From Arthrobacter echini (GTDB lineage: Bacteria; Actinomycetota; Actinomycetes; Actinomycetales; Micrococcaceae), in assembly GCF_004803505.1 (NCBI RefSeq), contig NZ_SSWH01000001.1:1-64000 (forward strand): a stretch of DNA of 64,000 nucleotides, read 5' to 3'. Shown one piece after another: positions 62,999 through 64,000 of the stretch (position 1 is its first letter; each line of letters starts with the position of its first letter). A model generated the notes under the pieces. The model was not told the origin of the DNA. It worked only from the letters and a program-made list of their open reading frames with translations, and did no database searches. Made by a program: the position numbers and the translations under genes.

Positions 62999-63659
62999 CA
63001 GACCAGCACACAACGCACCCGTCCTCGTGATCGGTCTCGGCCGCTTCGGCGCCGCGACCGCACAGCAACTGGTCCGCCAGGGTCGCGAGGTCCTGGCGAT
63101 CGAGCGGGATCCCCAACTGGTCCAGAAGTTCTCCAGCCTGCTCACGCACGTGGTGGAGGCCGACGCCACCAACATCGATGCCCTCCGTCAGCTCGGAGCG
63201 CAGGAGTTCTCCGCCGCCGTCGTCGGGGTGGGGACCTCGATCGAGTCCAGTGTCCTCATCACCGCGAATCTCGTGGATCTCGGCATCGCGCACCTGTGGG
63301 TCAAGGCCATCACGCCCTCCCACGGCAAGATCCTCAAGCGCATCGGCGCGAACCACGTCATCTACCCCGAGGCCGACGCCGGCCAGCGGGCAGCGCACCT
63401 GGTGGGCGGGCGCATGCTCGACTTCATCGAGTTCGACGACGGCTTCGCGATCGTGAAGATGTACCCGCCGAAGGAGACCCAGGGCTTCACGCTCGCCGAG
63501 TCATCGGTCCGTTCGAAGTACGGTGTCACGGTGGTCGGGGTGAAGTCGCCCGGTGAGGACTTCACCTATGCGCGGCCGGAGACCAAGGTGTCCGGCCGGG
63601 ACATGCTGATCGTCTCCGGGCACGTCGATCTGCTCGAACGCTTCGCCGGCCGCCCCTAG
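62991..63659 (+). CDS. ktrA: TrkA/KtrA-type potassium uptake regulator
   Basis: 222 residues, TTG start at 62991 that overlaps the ktrB stop by eight bases. The RCK N-domain has VLVIGLGRFGAATAQQLV and VVEADATNIDALRQLG (nucleotide site); TrkA_C follows from about residue 140 (GFTLAESSVRSKYGVTVVGV). It gates the KtrB channel by nucleotide binding. Confidence 0.92.
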   Translation: MADRPAHNAPVLVIGLGRFGAATAQQLVRQGREVLAIERDPQLVQKFSSLLTHVVEADATNIDALRQLGAQEFSAAVVGVGTSIESSVLITANLVDLGIAHLWVKAITPSHGKILKRIGANHVIYPEADAGQRAAHLVGGRMLDFIEFDDGFAIVKMYPPKETQGFTLAESSVRSKYGVTVVGVKSPGEDFTYARPETKVSGRDMLIVSGHVDLLERFAGRP

Positions 63660-63750
63660 GAGGGCGAGCGGTCCGGGTACGACCGCGTTCGCAGACTGCA
63701 TGGTCCGCGTCGACGGGGATTCTGCCTGCGCCATGGACACGACTGTCCCG

Positions 63751-64000
63751 TCAGCTCGACGACGCGCCGCCCAGTTCGCGGGTGATCTCGGCCGCCCGCG
63801 CTGTTGCCGCCCGGGCGCCGTCGGCGACGATACGCGCCAGACCGCGCTCCTCGAAGGCCTCGATGGCACTGTGGGTGGTCCCCTTGGGACTCGTCACGGC
63901 CTTGCGGAGGGCGGCCGCGTCGGCGTCCGGCTCCGCGAGCATGAACCCGGCGCCGGCGACGGTCTCGCGGGCTATCCGCTCGGAGAGCTCCGGCTCCAGC
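63751..64000 (-). CDS. proC: Pyrroline-5-carboxylate reductase, C-terminal part (runs off the window)
   Basis: The visible 82 residues, read from the right edge, include LSERIARETVAGAGFMLA and the conserved AVTSPKGTTHSAIEAFEERGL of ProC, then the closing helix. The enzyme reduces pyrroline-5-carboxylate to proline; the 5' part lies beyond base 64000. In mycobacteria proC also neighbours the Rv0500A/B pair, so this fits the same block. Confidence 0.88.
   Translation of the reverse strand, partial: LEPELSERIARETVAGAGFMLAEPDADAAALRKAVTSPKGTTHSAIEAFEERGLARIVADGARAATARAAEITRELGGASSS

Overview
The window looks like chromosome of a high-GC Actinobacterium of the Arthrobacter / Micrococcaceae type. 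Reasons: strong G/C third-position bias, many GTG starts, ATGA/TGATG gene couplings, repeated leaderless promoters (TANNNT 6-7 bases before the start), a dimethylglycine oxidase and an N-carbamoylsarcosine amidohydrolase that resemble the classic Arthrobacter enzymes, menaquinone genes, an actinobacterial ResB/CcsB cytochrome c operon, Rex, and the small ribosomal protein bS22. Genus assignment is inference from protein recognition only.

Layout. 1-2.2 kb: mobile debris (3' end of an ISL3-like transposase, an orphan AT-richer ORF, a 1732-bp IS1380-like element with a frameshifted transposase). 2.3-3.05 kb: a lone Abi-type HEPN protein. 3.4-4.7 kb: a cysteine-desulfurase-like PLP enzyme converging on a branched-chain 2-oxoacid dehydrogenase operon (E1alpha-E1beta-E2, minus strand, 4.6-8.6 kb) with a divergent Lrp-type regulator. 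9.3-13.7 kb: DoxX, then a five-gene membrane cluster around a cytochrome b / molybdopterin-oxidoreductase fusion. 13.8-20.1 kb: an IclR-regulated quaternary-amine demethylation island (Rieske oxygenase, ferredoxin reductase, Rieske ferredoxin, dimethylglycine oxidase). 20.1-36.4 kb: phenylacetate degradation in two minus-strand operons (paaABCDE-paaG-DUF1028 and paaJ-F-H-Z) with paaR between them and paaI further on; the gap between the operons holds a DUF559/AbiEi-type gene flanked on both sides by related short hairpin repeats. 36.6-41.2 kb: tyrosine phosphatase, menB-menE-menA, DUF4229, PLDNc.

41.2-48.8 kb: an N-methylhydantoin (creatinine) utilisation cassette: IclR regulator, N-carbamoylsarcosine amidohydrolase, a 1288-residue fused HyuA-HyuB N-methylhydantoinase and an MFS transporter. 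A 38-bp direct repeat (33/38 identical) sits at both ends; it corresponds to the 3' coding end of the PLDNc gene, so the cassette looks inserted at that gene's end. 48.8-50.3 kb: an orphan response regulator lacking its phosphoacceptor Asp and a short TetR/PH-like pair. 50.4-64 kb: a conserved actinobacterial block (ccsB-resB-ccdA-tlpA-histidine phosphatase, YceI, rex, glutaredoxin, HAD, bS22, HTH protein, ArsR, acuC, Trk/Ktr potassium uptake, proC end).

Functionally, the betaine island and the N-methylhydantoin cassette would both deliver sarcosine; no sarcosine oxidase gene is in view. The paa operons share a 20-bp TetR operator. No rRNA, tRNA, CRISPR array or replication origin was seen.
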